Assembly (NCBI RefSeq): GCF_003610895.1
Contig: NZ_MCAS01000006.1
Span: forward strand, 154,177 to 218,176
Direction: 5' to 3'
Source of the DNA: Paraburkholderia fungorum
Lineage (GTDB): Bacteria > Pseudomonadota > Gammaproteobacteria > Burkholderiales > Burkholderiaceae
DNA: 64,000 nt
Position numbers and translations under genes: made by a program. Under the pieces are notes generated by a model, which was not told where the DNA came from, made no database searches, and was given only the letters and a program-made list of their open reading frames with translations. Below, one piece after another: positions 8,065 through 15,669 of this stretch. The stretch's first letter is position 1. Each line of letters begins with the position of its first letter.

Positions 8065-9480
8065 ATGAAAGAAATTTTCATGCTGAGTGCGGCTCAGTTG
8101 GTCGCCGGTTTCCAGCAGCGCAGCCTCTCGCCTGTGGAGGTCATGTGCGCGGTACTGGATCGGGTCACGAAGCTCGATCCGGTTGTCAACGCCTTCTGCG
8201 CCCTCGACGAGGAAGGGGCGATGTCGGCTGCCGGCGAGGCTGAGCGCCGGTGGATGCGGGGCAAGCCGTGCGGTCCGCTTGATGGCGTACCGGTATCGGT
8301 CAAGGATCTCGTTGTCGTGGCCGGTCTTCCGACACGGCACGGGTCATGGACCACTTCGCCGGACCGCGAAAACGCCGATGCACCGGCCGTCGCAAGGTTG
8401 CGGTACGCGGGCGCCATACCGTTTGGCAAGACCACGACTTCCGAGTTCGGCAACAAGATCGTGACCGACTGTCCGTTGACAGGCGCGACGCGCAATCCGT
8501 GGGATACGCGGCTCTCGCCGGGAGGCAGCAGCGGCGGATCGGCGGTCGCGGTTGCGCTGGGCATGGGTCCGCTGTCGCTTGCGACCGATGGGGGCGGGTC
8601 CATCCGGATTCCGGCCTGCTGGAGCGGTGTGGTTGGATTCAAGCCTACGTTCGCGCTGGTGCCGGCGGGCAGTGCGGCGTCGTGGACTGCACTGTCCACG
8701 CTCGGCCCGATCGCGCGAACCGTGCGCGACGCAGCGTTGATGCTGGATGCGATGACCTGCGGGGACAACGACAGGCCTCCGGGGGCAGGGAGTCCGTCCG
8801 GCTATTCCGCCGCGCTGGGCGACGGTGTCGCGGGTCTGCGGGTTGCCTGGTGCCTGGCCCCGGACGGTGTGTCGGTGGCGCCGGGCATCGCGGAGTGTGT
8901 CGAGAGGGCAGTGGACACATTCGGGGCACTCGGCGCGACGGTCATCCAGGTCGACGTCGCGCCGATCGTCGACTACTACGGCAATGGCCGCATACATTCG
9001 GTCCAGTGGTCCGTGTTCTTTGCCCAGCGCGTGCGGCATATGGAGTTAGCCGACAGGACGGCGCTTGACCCTGACCTGAAAGCACTTTCGGATGCAGGGG
9101 CACGGATAGACACCGCGACATTCGTCGATGCACTGCTTGCCCGTCACGCACTCGGCGCATCGATGGAAACGTTCTTCGAGCGTTATGACCTGCTGCTCAC
9201 GCCGACGTTTCATTGCGGACCGCCTCCGGTTCCCGGCTTGCCCGGCCATCTGCGCAATGCACCGCTTCTGACAGCGTGGTGTAACCAGGCTGGCGTGCCT
9301 GCGATATCCGTGCCGTGCGGATTCGTGGGGGACGTGCCGACCGGCCTGCAGATTATCGGGCGCCGGGGCAGCGATGCCCTGGTGCTGCGGGCAGCGCGTG
9401 CGTACGAACTGGCGAGAGGATATTTCCCGGCACCGGGACCGGAATTGCAGCTCCCGGGCGACACGGAGATCGCGCCATGA
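8065..9480 (+). CDS. Amidase (second copy, amidase-signature family)
   Basis: A 471-residue amidase with the intact triad Lys80 (VSVKD), cis-Ser155 (PGGSSGG) and Ser179 (DGGGSIR). It is collinear with the amidase at 718-2142, including the PLTG-TRNPWDT block, and so is a paralogue. The start at 8065 follows ATAAGGA; an internal ATG at 8080 is possible. Its stop overlaps the start of the DUF1185 gene (ATGA), so the two are translationally coupled and probably act in one pathway downstream of the importer. Confidence 0.9.
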   Translation: MKEIFMLSAAQLVAGFQQRSLSPVEVMCAVLDRVTKLDPVVNAFCALDEEGAMSAAGEAERRWMRGKPCGPLDGVPVSVKDLVVVAGLPTRHGSWTTSPDRENADAPAVARLRYAGAIPFGKTTTSEFGNKIVTDCPLTGATRNPWDTRLSPGGSSGGSAVAVALGMGPLSLATDGGGSIRIPACWSGVVGFKPTFALVPAGSAASWTALSTLGPIARTVRDAALMLDAMTCGDNDRPPGAGSPSGYSAALGDGVAGLRVAWCLAPDGVSVAPGIAECVERAVDTFGALGATVIQVDVAPIVDYYGNGRIHSVQWSVFFAQRVRHMELADRTALDPDLKALSDAGARIDTATFVDALLARHALGASMETFFERYDLLLTPTFHCGPPPVPGLPGHLRNAPLLTAWCNQAGVPAISVPCGFVGDVPTGLQIIGRRGSDALVLRAARAYELARGYFPAPGPELQLPGDTEIAP

Positions 9481-10022
9481 ACGTCCAGATTGCGCGGATC
9501 GTGGTCCATCTCGTTGAACGGTGCGCGGAACTCGGCACGCCGGTGACCCCACCGCACCGTCAGGTAGTGGCCGCTGCGGTGCTGAAGCCGACCGACCAGG
9601 ATGTTGCCGGCGAGCTTGAGGCGCTCTTTGCGATGGGAGCCGATCTCGGCCAGATGCTCACCGCACGGGCGCTGCTTGCGCTCGGTTGTGCGGGGGAAGA
9701 CATCCAGGGTTACGGGAAGGCAGCGCTCGCAGGCACGGGCGTACCGCTCGAATGGGGAGCGGCGCTGCTTCATCCACGACTCGGCAAGGCGGTACGCGAC
9801 TGCCTGCCTGGCGCGTCTTCGATCATGCCGTCTGTTACGAAGCGCGGGCCCGCTGGTGCCTGCGTCGACATTCCCCTGCATAGCGTCACGGACATGTGGA
9901 GCTTCGATCACTTCGACACGGTGTCGCTCTGCATACCCGACTCGCCGGCACCGGACGAATTGCTGATCGCCATTGCACTGGCCGAGCGCGGAAGGCCGCT
10001 CGCACGCGTCAGGCCGGGGTGA
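9477..10022 (+). CDS. Amino acid synthesis family protein (DUF1185, PF06684-like)
   Basis: A 181-residue protein matching the compact AA_synth family: N-terminal IARIVVHLVE, central YGKAALAGTGVPLEWGAALLHPRLGKAVRD, PSVTKRG and a terminal FDHFDTVSLCIPD block. The enzymatic role of this family is not settled. Genes of this type are often found beside amidases and LivFGHM-type importers, as here. The start ATG 9477 overlaps the amidase stop as ATGA; the longer frame upstream is the amidase gene read out of phase. Confidence 0.75.
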   Translation: MNVQIARIVVHLVERCAELGTPVTPPHRQVVAAAVLKPTDQDVAGELEALFAMGADLGQMLTARALLALGCAGEDIQGYGKAALAGTGVPLEWGAALLHPRLGKAVRDCLPGASSIMPSVTKRGPAGACVDIPLHSVTDMWSFDHFDTVSLCIPDSPAPDELLIAIALAERGRPLARVRPG

Positions 10023-10103
10023 CGTGCGGCGGCAATCCGTGCCGTCAGGCAGGCGCGCGTCAGGCGAACAAACGAACACTCACAAGCGATGAAGGAGAAA
10101 AAC

Positions 10104-11138
10104 ATGTGCAGGGATGTGCGGGGAAGATGGAGCAAGGGGCTGGCGGCGCTGTCGTTGTGCGTCACAGTGGGCGCGGCGCACGCGCAGTCGTCAGTGTCCC
10201 TCTACGGGCTGGCCGATGCATTTGCCGGGGTGGTGCGTACGCCCGGCTCCGCGGGCAACGCCTGGCAGGTGGGCTCGGGCGGGCTCTCGACATCGTATTG
10301 GGGCATGTCGGGCGCCGAGGATCTGGGCGATGGCATGAAGGCGATCTTCACGCTCGAAAGCTTTTACCGGATCAACAGTGGCCAGTCAGGCGCATACGAC
10401 GGGCAGTCATTCTTCGGGCGCAGGGCGTTCGTCGGCCTGAGTGGGCAATTTGGTCAGCTGACGCTGGGGCGTAATGACTCGCTGCTGTTCGTCTCCACGC
10501 TGCTTTTCAACCCGTTCGGTAACTCGTTCGTCTTCTCGCCCATGGTGGTCCACACGTTTCTGGGTTCCGCGATGGGCGCTGCGTCGGTGCAAAGCGATAC
10601 GGCGATTGACGACTCGATCGTCTACCAGACGCCCGAGGCTGGCGGTCTGACAGGAAGTGTGCTGTACAGCAATGCGGGCATCGCGGGCCACGCCGGGCAG
10701 GCGAACTATAGTGCGAACGTGCTCTACTTCGCAGGGCCGTTCTCTGCGACGGCCGCAGTCCAGAGCCTTCACACTGCGTCGCTTTTCCTGAACGGCGCCA
10801 CGGAACAGACCGCGTGGCTGGCCGGAGCCGCGTATCGCCTGCAGGCAGTGAAGCTCTATCTCCAGTACGAACGTGTCACCAACAACAATGACCTTACCGA
10901 CGATACCGTTCAGGTGGGGGCGAGCGCCCAGGTCGGCACGGGCAGCATACTGGTGTCCTGGGCGGGAACGCTCCGGCGGCCTGCCCAGGGCACGGATATC
11001 CGCTGGTCGACTGTGGTGCTCGGTTATGATTACCCGCTCTCGAAACGCACGGACGTCTACGCCGCGTGGCGGTACGACACGATGACCAGTGTGTCGTCAC
11101 GCAACAGCGTGGGGGCGGGTATCAGGATGAAGTTCTAG
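10104..11138 (+). CDS. Outer-membrane porin, Gram-negative trimeric type
   Basis: A 344-residue porin. The signal peptide ends at AAHA, and the mature protein begins QSSVSLYGLADAFAG, the classical first strand of burkholderial porins (porin_4/OmpC-like). It ends in a strand terminating with Phe (GIRMKF), the usual BAM recognition signature. I chose ATG 10104 because GAAGGAG lies six bases upstream; the ATG at 10089 overlaps that ribosome site. It probably admits the transported compound through the outer membrane. Confidence 0.88.
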   Translation: MCRDVRGRWSKGLAALSLCVTVGAAHAQSSVSLYGLADAFAGVVRTPGSAGNAWQVGSGGLSTSYWGMSGAEDLGDGMKAIFTLESFYRINSGQSGAYDGQSFFGRRAFVGLSGQFGQLTLGRNDSLLFVSTLLFNPFGNSFVFSPMVVHTFLGSAMGAASVQSDTAIDDSIVYQTPEAGGLTGSVLYSNAGIAGHAGQANYSANVLYFAGPFSATAAVQSLHTASLFLNGATEQTAWLAGAAYRLQAVKLYLQYERVTNNNDLTDDTVQVGASAQVGTGSILVSWAGTLRRPAQGTDIRWSTVVLGYDYPLSKRTDVYAAWRYDTMTSVSSRNSVGAGIRMKF

Positions 11139-11408
11139 CTGGTCGGATCCATCAGTTTGCATGATCGGAGGAGCCAGCTTGCTGCAAGGTCATATGTCGG
11201 CGACGACATTCGTCGGGTTGGCGCATCGGAGTCCTTCCGGGGGGGCGGCAGATGGCGCTGCGGTTGCCGGCGACGCGCGTCGCACCGCTTCGCCGGCGAT
11301 TTGCGCTGAGGCGCGGTTGAATCGCCTCGTGCGAGCGCGCTCCAACGGCTTGCGGGGCCGCCACGCCGACATGCCGGTAGCGTTATCCCGGGTTCGGGGT
11401 CGATGTGC

Positions 11409-11654
11409 TCAGTCGCCTGCCGGCGGAACAATGTCTCGGGTAGCGCTTCCCTCATTGTTGCTTCCGGGCACGCACCCGATCAGGCCGAACATGGCCTGAA
11501 ATTCGTACCCGCAGTCTTCGCACACATATTCCTGGTAGATGGTGTACGTGCCTACAGCACAAGCTCCCATCGTCACGGTCAGCGAGTCGCATGCCGGGCA
11601 GCGCACGACGCCAGCCTCAACGGTACGCTTTCGCCATTCATCGGAAGACAGCAC
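11409..11654 (-). CDS. Small zinc-ribbon-like protein
   Basis: An 81-residue protein with two CxxC knuckles, CPAC at residues ~19-22 and CEDC near residue 45, spaced as in a zinc ribbon. The start is a GTG preceded by GAGAAGG. Small zinc-ribbon proteins of this kind are common on mobile elements, with no known function. It lies at the transition from the amide locus to the conjugation module. Confidence 0.5.
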   Translation of the reverse strand: MLSSDEWRKRTVEAGVVRCPACDSLTVTMGACAVGTYTIYQEYVCEDCGYEFQAMFGLIGCVPGSNNEGSATRDIVPPAGD

Positions 11655-11711
11655 GACCTTCTCTTCTGGTTGACGCGACGGGTACTACTCCTGCCGGACT
11701 ACCACCATACG

Positions 11712-11749
11712 TCCCGTTTCGACGGGAGTTTCCCGTCGATAAGACGGGT
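11712..11749. promoter_or_regulatory. Tandem inverted repeats upstream of AlpA-like gene
   Basis: Two consecutive hairpins built from the same half-site: TCCCGT-TTCG-ACGGGA (11712-11727) and TCCCGT-N7-ACGGGT (11731-11749). The first has a UUCG tetraloop sequence. Four copies of one hexamer, 80 bp ahead of a small DNA-binding protein gene, look like an operator cluster or structured leader. Confidence 0.45.
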
Positions 11750-11828
11750 TTGGAGGCAGGACCCGACCGCTGCTTGAATGCCCCATGTACCGGCAACCCA
11801 AGGCCGGTGTCTGTTCCGGGGGAAGATC

Positions 11829-12065
11829 ATGTCAATTGCGAATAGCGAGGCGCTGAGAATCCTGCGCCGCCGTCAGGTCGAAGAGAGAACGGGGCTGTCA
11901 CGTTCAACGATTTACCGTCGCATGCAGGCGGGAACATTCCCGCCTGCGATCGCGCTGGGCGGCCGTCTGGTGGGATGGCGCGCGGCTGACATAGAACAGT
12001 TTCTGGAGAATCCCGCGCGTTACCGTGCGCCTGCGCGCGAAGATGACGTGGGAGGCGCTCCATGA
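11829..12065 (+). CDS. AlpA/excisionase-like HTH regulator
   Basis: A 78-residue MerR-superfamily-like helix-turn-helix of the AlpA type: RRRQVEERTGLSRSTIYRRMQAGTFP followed by the wing IALGGRLVGWRAADIEQFL. AlpA proteins regulate integrase or transfer genes of prophages, ICEs and plasmids. The start ATG 11829 follows GGGGAAG. Its last codons overlap the next gene (ATGA), so the two are expressed together. No integrase gene was found in the window. Confidence 0.8.
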   Translation: MSIANSEALRILRRRQVEERTGLSRSTIYRRMQAGTFPPAIALGGRLVGWRAADIEQFLENPARYRAPAREDDVGGAP

Positions 12066-12364
12066 GTCGCGATCTCGCTTCTGCACCCCTGCGCCGGCGG
12101 CTGGAGAACTGGGGTAACGCATCGCGCGGTGCCTACGATCCGGTCGATGCGGCACGAATCACGAGAGCCTGGCAGACGCTCCACGTCCGGCATCGTGACA
12201 TGTTGCGCATGGTCTATCTCTGGCATGCGCGTCGGGAGGTTGTCTGCCGTCGGCTGCGTATTCCGCGGCTCCCGGCCCAATGCTTTGAACTCGAACTTGC
12301 CGCCGCACGGGCGGCTCTCGCACAGGCCCTGGATGGCGGGAACCAGAATCGTGAAGGCGGTTGA
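12062..12364 (+). CDS. Small regulator resembling phage Q-type antiterminators
   Basis: A 100-residue basic protein overlapping alpA by four bases. The layout (RRLENWG near the N-terminus, then DAARITRAWQTL, a Leu/Tyr helix LRMVYLWHARREVVCRRLRIP and a terminal amphipathic helix AARAALAQAL) resembles short phage antitermination Q-like or sigma-region-4-like proteins. The resemblance is by pattern only. Notably, two intrinsic terminators lie between this gene and the transfer operon, which is where an antiterminator would act. Confidence 0.45.
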   Translation: MSRDLASAPLRRRLENWGNASRGAYDPVDAARITRAWQTLHVRHRDMLRMVYLWHARREVVCRRLRIPRLPAQCFELELAAARAALAQALDGGNQNREGG

Positions 12365-12506
12365 TCGCCCGGAGGGGGACAGATAGTGGCGCATCGCCGA
12401 TCCGGTTCGTGCAGCTGCACGCCGGCACCTTGTGTCGGTGAGCGACGCCGCTGTAGCAGGGAACGTTGGGATGAACGTCTGGACGTGAAAATTTTTTCGG
12501 ACGTCG

Positions 12507-12530
12507 TGGGAACACCTGGGAACACGTGGG
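12507..12530. repeat. 10-bp direct repeats
   Basis: TGGGAACAC(C/G) occurs twice in tandem (12507-12516 and 12517-12526), followed by a further TGGG (12527-12530). A diverged relative (GGGAACG) lies about 50 bp upstream. Iteron-like in appearance, but too few copies to call an origin. Confidence 0.4.
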
Positions 12531-12699
12531 TAATGGGAGAGATAGCGGGGCGCCTGAGGGCACTTGCATTGCACCGCTCACTCGCCTAGATTGAAGTCAA
12601 CAATCTGATCCGGTCAACGTGCCACGCACGACCGAGTACGCGTTAGCGGCCCCGCAGTTTCGATGTCTGTGCGACGACGTGGTGTGCCGTGACGCATTC

Positions 12700-12729
12700 G
12701 CAAAAAGCCTGCATCTGCAGGCTTTTTGC
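12700..12729. terminator. Bidirectional intrinsic terminator
   Basis: A perfect 14-bp inverted repeat (GCAAAAAGCCTGCA, TC loop, then its complement) with an A-run on one arm and a T-run on the other, so it can work in both directions. Confidence 0.8.
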
Positions 12730-12759
12730 ATTCTGGTGCTGATGCAATGATTCCCCGTT

Positions 12760-12800
12760 GAGCCCGCGATCAGCCTCCCTGGCACCGCGGGTTCTTTTTT
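12760..12800 (+). terminator. Intrinsic terminator upstream of transfer operon
   Basis: GAGCCCGCG pairs with CGCGGGTTC (nine pairs including one G-T) across a 17-base loop and is followed by six T residues. It is oriented to stop plus-strand transcription just before the ParA-like gene. Confidence 0.75.
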
Positions 12801-12845
12801 CTTCGCAGGTTCATCGACAGCGGGCGCAGCTGAGGACGATGAACC

Positions 12846-13694
12846 ATGAAATCGCTTCTGATCGTTTCAACGAAGGGCAGTTCGGGCAGGACGACGCTGA
12901 CCTGTCTGCTGGCCCGCCACCTGCAGTGCACCTGCCACTGGCGGGTGCTGGTACTGGACCTGGCCGAGCCACCGCGCTGCGCACACCTGCTTGCCCGCTA
13001 CCGGTATGACGTGATCGTGTCCTGCAACCGGGTGGTGGAGCCGGTGGATAGCGCACGATCCGCATCGGGTGGCTGCGTGCATGTGCTCAACGCGAACGCG
13101 ATCGACGGTCTGCTCTCGCACGATGATCCCGCCTGCACGCGCTATTACGCGAATCTTCGTCACCTGCTGTCTGCGGTGGCACCGTGGTTCGATGTCTGCC
13201 TCGTCGACGCTCCCGCGTTGCCCGATCTGAGGGCCGTCTGTGCAGAGGCTCTCGTGGACGCGGTGCTGAGCCCCATCGCGGTGTCACCTGAATGCATCAA
13301 CTGCGCCTCGGAGGTCATCAACGGCACGTACGGCGTCCGCAGCATCCGGGCTCGACTGAATCCGGCACTCCGTTTCACCGGAATTCTGCCGGTTGTGGCT
13401 ATCCCTGTGGCAATGAAAGAGGCGTGGGTGAAGGTGATGGAGACGACGCTGCGTGAGTGGTTGATCGCGGACCCGGCGTCTCCCCGTGGATACGCCTGGC
13501 TGCCCCACCTGAGGTCCGTCGGCCGCACCGAACCTTTCACGCCAGCGGATAGCGACGCTGCTCCACGGGATGCAGACGTGCCTGAAGACATCCGTGCGGG
13601 GGCCGCCTGTCTCGATGTGCTCGCACATCGCCTGGAAGCGATCCAGGACGGTATCGTGCCGGCCCTTCGCGATGCGGAGGTGTGCGATGCATGA
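12846..13694 (+). CDS. ParA/MinD-like ATPase with altered P-loop
   Basis: A 282-residue ParA-superfamily protein at the head of the transfer operon. The deviant Walker A reads KGSSGRTTL at residues 10-18: the signature Lys10 is kept, but the P-loop Lys is Arg15. Walker A' is represented by FDVCLVDAPALPD near residue 117. In conjugative systems such proteins help position the machinery or partition DNA. The substitution at the nucleotide-binding Lys could reduce ATP hydrolysis. Its last codons overlap trbM. Confidence 0.75.
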   Translation: MKSLLIVSTKGSSGRTTLTCLLARHLQCTCHWRVLVLDLAEPPRCAHLLARYRYDVIVSCNRVVEPVDSARSASGGCVHVLNANAIDGLLSHDDPACTRYYANLRHLLSAVAPWFDVCLVDAPALPDLRAVCAEALVDAVLSPIAVSPECINCASEVINGTYGVRSIRARLNPALRFTGILPVVAIPVAMKEAWVKVMETTLREWLIADPASPRGYAWLPHLRSVGRTEPFTPADSDAAPRDADVPEDIRAGAACLDVLAHRLEAIQDGIVPALRDAEVCDA

Positions 13695-14277
13695 CGCTAC
13701 CACTGTATCTACTACCACCGTCAACGTCGCCCTGGTGGGCCGTGCTCTGCTACGGGCGCTGAGCCGTTGGTTGATCGTGGCCTCCGCAGTCCTCGGCACA
13801 TCGATCATGGTGCCCGGCACTGCCCGCGCTGACGACTGGGGCTGCCAGGTGATCCTGTGCCTGTCCAATCCCGGCGGCCCTGAACAGTACGGTGAGTGTG
13901 TTCCGCCAATCGAGAGACTGTGGGCAGCCCTGCGGCACGGCGATTCTTTCCCGACGTGCGATTTCGGAGCGGGCGGCTCGCAGGGGACCTCGGTCGTGAA
14001 CGTCTTTGCGAGTGCAGGGTACTGCCGTGAGGATCTGCTGTACTGGGGCGGCCCCGAACAGAGCGAGCTGCTGTGCAATGCGCGCGGTGCGATCAACGTC
14101 GAGATCGACGGTGCGCTGTACACGCGGGTGTGGTGGGACGCGAGAGGCGCAGACCGCACGATCACGGAGTCCTGCGGGGCAGGCAGTACGGCGATCCCGT
14201 ATCAGCCAGCGCAGTCGGCACGTCTCTTTCTCGAGCGGGAGTACGAAAACGAAGGCGGTCAGGGAGGTGGCGAATGA
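13687..14277 (+). CDS. trbM: TrbM/KikA-type conjugal transfer protein
   Basis: A 196-residue secreted protein: hydrophobic signal segment at residues ~16-45 ending at ARA, then the TrbM family pattern CQVILCLSNPGGPEQYGECVPPI and several later cysteines (FPTCDF, YCRED, LLCNARG, ESCG). TrbM proteins belong to mating-pair formation loci of IncP-type plasmids, where KikA-type members have been linked to host effects. The start at 13687 overlaps the ParA-like gene by eight bases, and the stop overlaps virB1. The Cys-rich ectodomain suggests periplasmic disulfides. Confidence 0.8.
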   Translation: MHDATTVSTTTVNVALVGRALLRALSRWLIVASAVLGTSIMVPGTARADDWGCQVILCLSNPGGPEQYGECVPPIERLWAALRHGDSFPTCDFGAGGSQGTSVVNVFASAGYCREDLLYWGGPEQSELLCNARGAINVEIDGALYTRVWWDARGADRTITESCGAGSTAIPYQPAQSARLFLEREYENEGGQGGGE

Positions 14278-14957
14278 TGCTGCCCGCCGCATTCATGATC
14301 CTGGCACAGCAGTGCGCGCCTGTCGTGGCGCCTGCCACGATGGCCGCGGTCGTACAGGTCGAATCCGGTTTCAACCCGTACGCGATCGGGGTGGTGCATG
14401 GCCGCCTTCAGCGACAGCCGGTGACCCTCGATGAAGCCGTCGCGACCACACGTGCGCTGGATGCCGCAGGGTGGAATTACAGCGCCGGTCTCGCCCAGGT
14501 GAACCGTTCGAACTGGATACGGTTCGGCCTGACACCAGAGACGGTCTTCGATCCGTGCCGGAATCTTGCCACGGGCGCGGCCATTCTTCAGGAGTGTTTC
14601 GAGCGCGCAAAAGAAGCACGCGCGCGGGTACACGACCGGGCACATGAGCCAGCACATGCGCAGACCCAGGACACTTTGCGCGCGGGGCTGTCGTGCTACG
14701 CAAGCGGCGACTTTTCCACCGGCTTTCGTACGGGCTATGTGCAGCGAGTGGTCGCCCAGGCTACTCACCCGGATCCGGTGGTTCCGGCCATTGCAGGCGA
14801 TGTTTCACCCGTACCCCTCATTCCCTCCTCGTTGGCAGGCGCGCGATCCGCCCCATCCCGTAGTCCGCCCGGTCTCCCGAACCCCGTGGGCGGCAGGGCG
14901 GGACACCAGGCCGGTCAGGCAGACGATATGACGCAGGAAAGTGCTGTGGTGTTCTGA
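14274..14957 (+). CDS. virB1: VirB1-like lytic transglycosylase
   Basis: A 227-residue SLT-fold muramidase of the VirB1 family. The catalytic Glu is Glu30 in VVQVESGFNPYAIGV, and the N(Y/L)SAGLAQVN motif is at residues ~79-88. The C-terminal third is a Pro/Ser-rich low-complexity tail. It opens the peptidoglycan for T4SS assembly. ATG 14274 overlaps the trbM stop and is preceded by GGGAGGTGG. The signal sequence is short or absent, which is unusual. Confidence 0.87.
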   Translation: MMLPAAFMILAQQCAPVVAPATMAAVVQVESGFNPYAIGVVHGRLQRQPVTLDEAVATTRALDAAGWNYSAGLAQVNRSNWIRFGLTPETVFDPCRNLATGAAILQECFERAKEARARVHDRAHEPAHAQTQDTLRAGLSCYASGDFSTGFRTGYVQRVVAQATHPDPVVPAIAGDVSPVPLIPSSLAGARSAPSRSPPGLPNPVGGRAGHQAGQADDMTQESAVVF

Positions 14958-14992
14958 GAAAACAGAGACAACGTGCGTAACAGGAGTAATCC

Positions 14993-15334
14993 ATGAAATC
15001 AGGAGTACATATCAAATGGAGTCGCATTCCTCGACAGTTGCGGACGCCCGGATCGGCGCGACATGCATGGTGCAGTCTCGCGGTTGTGCCCATGGTGATA
15101 CTGACGGTGACACCGGCATACGCCCAGCTCTCGCAGGTCAACACGCTGCTCACGACGATCCAGACCACGCTGCTCAGCGTGGGCGCGGTGGTGTGCTCGA
15201 TCTCGATCATCTGGGCGGGTTTCAAGATGATGTTCCAGCACGCACGCTTCGGCGATATCGCCAATGTGTTCATCGGCGGGTTGTTCGTGGGCTGCGCCAC
15301 GGTGATCGCGGCGATGCTGATCCCGACGAGCTGA
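14993..15334 (+). CDS. virB2: VirB2-like major pilin
   Basis: A 113-residue pilin precursor. A long signal region ends at PAYA, and the mature part has two hydrophobic helices (TIQTTLLSVGAVVCSISIIWAGF and VFIGGLFVGCATVIAAML) joined by a short basic loop (KMMFQHARFG), the classical VirB2/TrbC hairpin. It polymerises into the T4SS pilus in the inner membrane before extrusion. The order virB1-B2-B3-B4 supports the assignment. Confidence 0.85.
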   Translation: MKSGVHIKWSRIPRQLRTPGSARHAWCSLAVVPMVILTVTPAYAQLSQVNTLLTTIQTTLLSVGAVVCSISIIWAGFKMMFQHARFGDIANVFIGGLFVGCATVIAAMLIPTS

Positions 15335-15347
15335 TGCGGAGGCGCAC

Positions 15348-15668
15348 ATGAATCCGCTCAGGGATCCCGTCTTCAAGGGCTGCACGCGACCCGCGATGCT
15401 CTGGGGTGTGCCGCTCGTGCCGTTCCTCATGGTGGGCAGCAGCATCCTGATTCCCGCTATCTGGGCGCTGCTTGCGAGCCCGCCGGTAGGCGTCGGCATC
15501 GTGCTGCTCCTCATCCCCGTCTTCGTCACGATGCGCTCGGTCACGCGCCACGACGACCAGCGCCTCGCGCAGTTCGCATTGCGCACTCGCATGGTGTTTC
15601 GCCAGCGCAACCGTCGCTTCTGGGGTGCGCACGCCTATATGCCGCTCTGTCTCAAGAGGAGGGGCTGA
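15348..15668 (+). CDS. virB3: VirB3-like inner-membrane protein
   Basis: A 106-residue protein beginning NPLRDPVFKGCTRPAMLWGVP, the usual VirB3 opening, with two hydrophobic segments at residues ~22-42 and ~44-60 and a basic C-terminus. VirB3 anchors VirB4 at the inner-membrane complex. It ends one base before the virB4 ATG. Confidence 0.87.
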   Translation: MNPLRDPVFKGCTRPAMLWGVPLVPFLMVGSSILIPAIWALLASPPVGVGIVLLLIPVFVTMRSVTRHDDQRLAQFALRTRMVFRQRNRRFWGAHAYMPLCLKRRG

Positions 15669-15669
15669 C

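Larger units (their letters stand above)
12365..12845. other. Control region ahead of the transfer operon
   Basis: No credible gene was found. It holds a two-copy 10-bp direct repeat (12507-12530), a weak sigma70-like pair (TTGCAT 12564-12569, 17-bp spacer, TAGATT 12587-12592) and two strong intrinsic terminators (12700-12729 and 12760-12800). Only 45 bp remain between the last terminator and the first transfer gene. This makes either a very compact promoter or terminator read-through necessary. It is also a plausible place for an unrecognised oriT. Confidence 0.5.

Noticed and set aside
12507..12530. Plasmid replication origin with iterons
   Set aside because: Only two full repeat units and no replication-initiator gene nearby.
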